Positions 13,777-14,664 of a DNA stretch of 14,664 nucleotides are shown here, in pieces. This stretch comes from JADGQM01 sp964505935. Its GTDB lineage: Bacteria; Desulfobacterota; Syntrophobacteria; Syntrophobacterales; Syntrophobacteraceae. The translations under genes and the position numbers were made by a program. The notes beneath the pieces are model-generated. The model saw only the letters and a list, made by a program, of their open reading frames with translations, did not search any database and was not told the DNA's origin. The stretch spans positions 1 through 14,664 of the forward strand of contig CAZDKX010000103.1 of the NCBI GenBank assembly GCA_964505935.1, given 5' to 3'. How positions within the stretch are numbered: position 1 is the first letter of the stretch; each line of letters opens with the position of its first letter.

Positions 13777-13795
13777 GGGGTGAGGGGTGAGGAGT
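13766..13795. repeat. heptanucleotide array, unit GTGAGGG, 4 copies
   Basis: GTAAGGA, GTGAGGG, GTGAGGG and GTGAGGA follow at 7-bp steps, plus a partial GT. The livM stop codon is inside the second unit, so the array starts in the coding region and runs into the livM-livG gap. The rest of this gap (13796-13955) has no gene that I can support. Confidence 0.85.
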
Positions 13796-13955
13796 TGACA
13801 GGATCGTAGGGGGGGCTGTGCCCACGTTCTGCGCCTACAAAGGCTCAGCGCACTCTACAAAGCCACATGGTTGTTTTTGGACAGTCCCTAAGAAACAGGG
13901 AGTGACTCAATGAACCCTTCCCGGGGAACCACTTGAAACGCCAAGAGCCCACTGC

Positions 13956-14664
13956 ATGAACGGAATTCACTCTCCCGCCAACCTGACCGAGTACATTTTG
14001 AGGGTCGATTCCCTTTCCAAGTCTTTTGGGGGGATTCAGGCGCTTTACAATGTCACGTTTGCCGTGGCAGCCGGCAGCATTCACGCGGTGATCGGCCCCA
14101 ACGGCGCCGGCAAGACAACGCTTTTCAACGTGATCACCGGTGCCTACGCCCCCGACGAAGGGCGCGTCATCTACGAAGATACCGAGATCCAAGGCAAGAA
14201 GGTTCACGAAGTGGTGGCTCAGGGCATTGCGCGCACCTTCCAGAACGTCGAGCTGTTTGGGAGCATGACGGTCCTGGAAAATGTCCTGGTTGGCCGCCAC
14301 GTCCGCATGGGCTGCGGCTTCTGGGGAGCCATCGGGCGCTGGCCCGGAGTGCGCCGCGAAGAACGGGAAGCACGCGAGCGGGCGCAGGAACTGCTGCAAT
14401 GGGTTGGTCTGGACCGCGTCGCCAATCATCGCAGCACCGATCTGCCTTTCGGCTGGCAGCGGTTTCTCGAGATCGCCCGCGCCCTGGCGACCCAGCCGCG
14501 CCTGCTGCTCCTCGATGAACCCGCCTCCGGCCTCAATGCCGTCGAAACGCAGCAGCTCGGCGAATTGCTTCAGAAGATCCGCGCCCAGGGGATTACCCTG
14601 CTGCTGGTCGAACATGATATGGACTTGACCATGACGATTTCCGATACCATCGTCGTCCTGCACC
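13956..14664 (+). CDS. livG: branched-chain amino acid-type ABC transporter ATP-binding protein LivG (partial, runs off the window)
   Basis: The first 236 residues of an ABC ATPase that powers the LivHM channel from the cytoplasmic side. Walker A is GPNGAGKTT (about 48-56), the Q-loop is in ARTFQNVELF, Walker B is LLLLDEPASGL with the D-loop following, and the switch His is in VEHDMDL. These, and the insertion after VLVGRH, are those of LivG rather than LivF. The signature motif reads LPFGWQRFLEIARAL where LivG proteins usually have LPYGQQR or LSGGQQ, so Trp replaces a Gln. The ATG at 13956 has only AAGAG as ribosome site; no other in-frame start exists before the TGA at 13911. It is 179 bp behind livM, an unusually wide gap. 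livF is expected next. Confidence 0.93.
   Translation, partial: MNGIHSPANLTEYILRVDSLSKSFGGIQALYNVTFAVAAGSIHAVIGPNGAGKTTLFNVITGAYAPDEGRVIYEDTEIQGKKVHEVVAQGIARTFQNVELFGSMTVLENVLVGRHVRMGCGFWGAIGRWPGVRREEREARERAQELLQWVGLDRVANHRSTDLPFGWQRFLEIARALATQPRLLLLDEPASGLNAVETQQLGELLQKIRAQGITLLLVEHDMDLTMTISDTIVVLH

Overview
The window looks like a chromosomal piece of an anaerobic, Gram-negative bacterium of the former Deltaproteobacteria (Desulfobacterota or Syntrophobacterota type). The basis is GC-rich coding with strong Shine-Dalgarno sites, a stand-alone RfaE2 (LPS heptose) enzyme, a 2-oxoacid:ferredoxin oxidoreductase module, and a phenylacetate-CoA ligase / ACT protein / branched-chain-type ABC transporter cluster. 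The taxonomic guess is inference from gene content; no rRNA or marker gene is present.

Layout. (1) 78-3160, minus strand: an XRE-cupin regulator, then the gamma subunit of a 2-oxoacid:acceptor oxidoreductase, then a GltD-like FAD/NAD(P)/[4Fe-4S] subunit. The operon probably continues past the left edge. (2) 3259-4985: two unrelated alpha/beta hydrolases, convergent, separated by a repeat-filled gap. (3) 5238-8084, plus strand: trmL, a decayed small gene, a GNAT-like protein, rfaE2 and a membrane-anchored TPR protein. (4) 8085-8647: no convincing gene. It holds a possible structured RNA, two hairpins (the second a clear intrinsic terminator) and a 155-bp inverted-repeat element. (5) 8648-14664, plus strand: paaK, an ACT-domain protein, then livK, livH, livM and livG; livG runs off the right edge.

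How the genes may work together: PaaK makes phenylacetyl-CoA (or a related aryl-CoA), the ACT protein could sense an amino acid, and the liv genes would import an amino acid or aryl acid. The gamma plus GltD-like subunits resemble parts of PadE/PadH-type (phenylglyoxylate) or related 2-oxoacid oxidoreductases. A joint role in anaerobic aromatic amino acid or arylacetate breakdown is a reasonable inference but is not proven by the sequence.

The most unusual signal is non-coding. Short-period tandem arrays with different unit sequences (period 7 at five main loci, period 9 or 10 at three) sit in the gaps. At four gene ends a period-7 array starts at, or runs through, the stop codon; a period-10 array starts at a fifth stop codon. 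Palindromes with a shared core (TTCCCAAGCT and its complement) lie at two loci 7.7 kb apart. None of these is explained by the genes.
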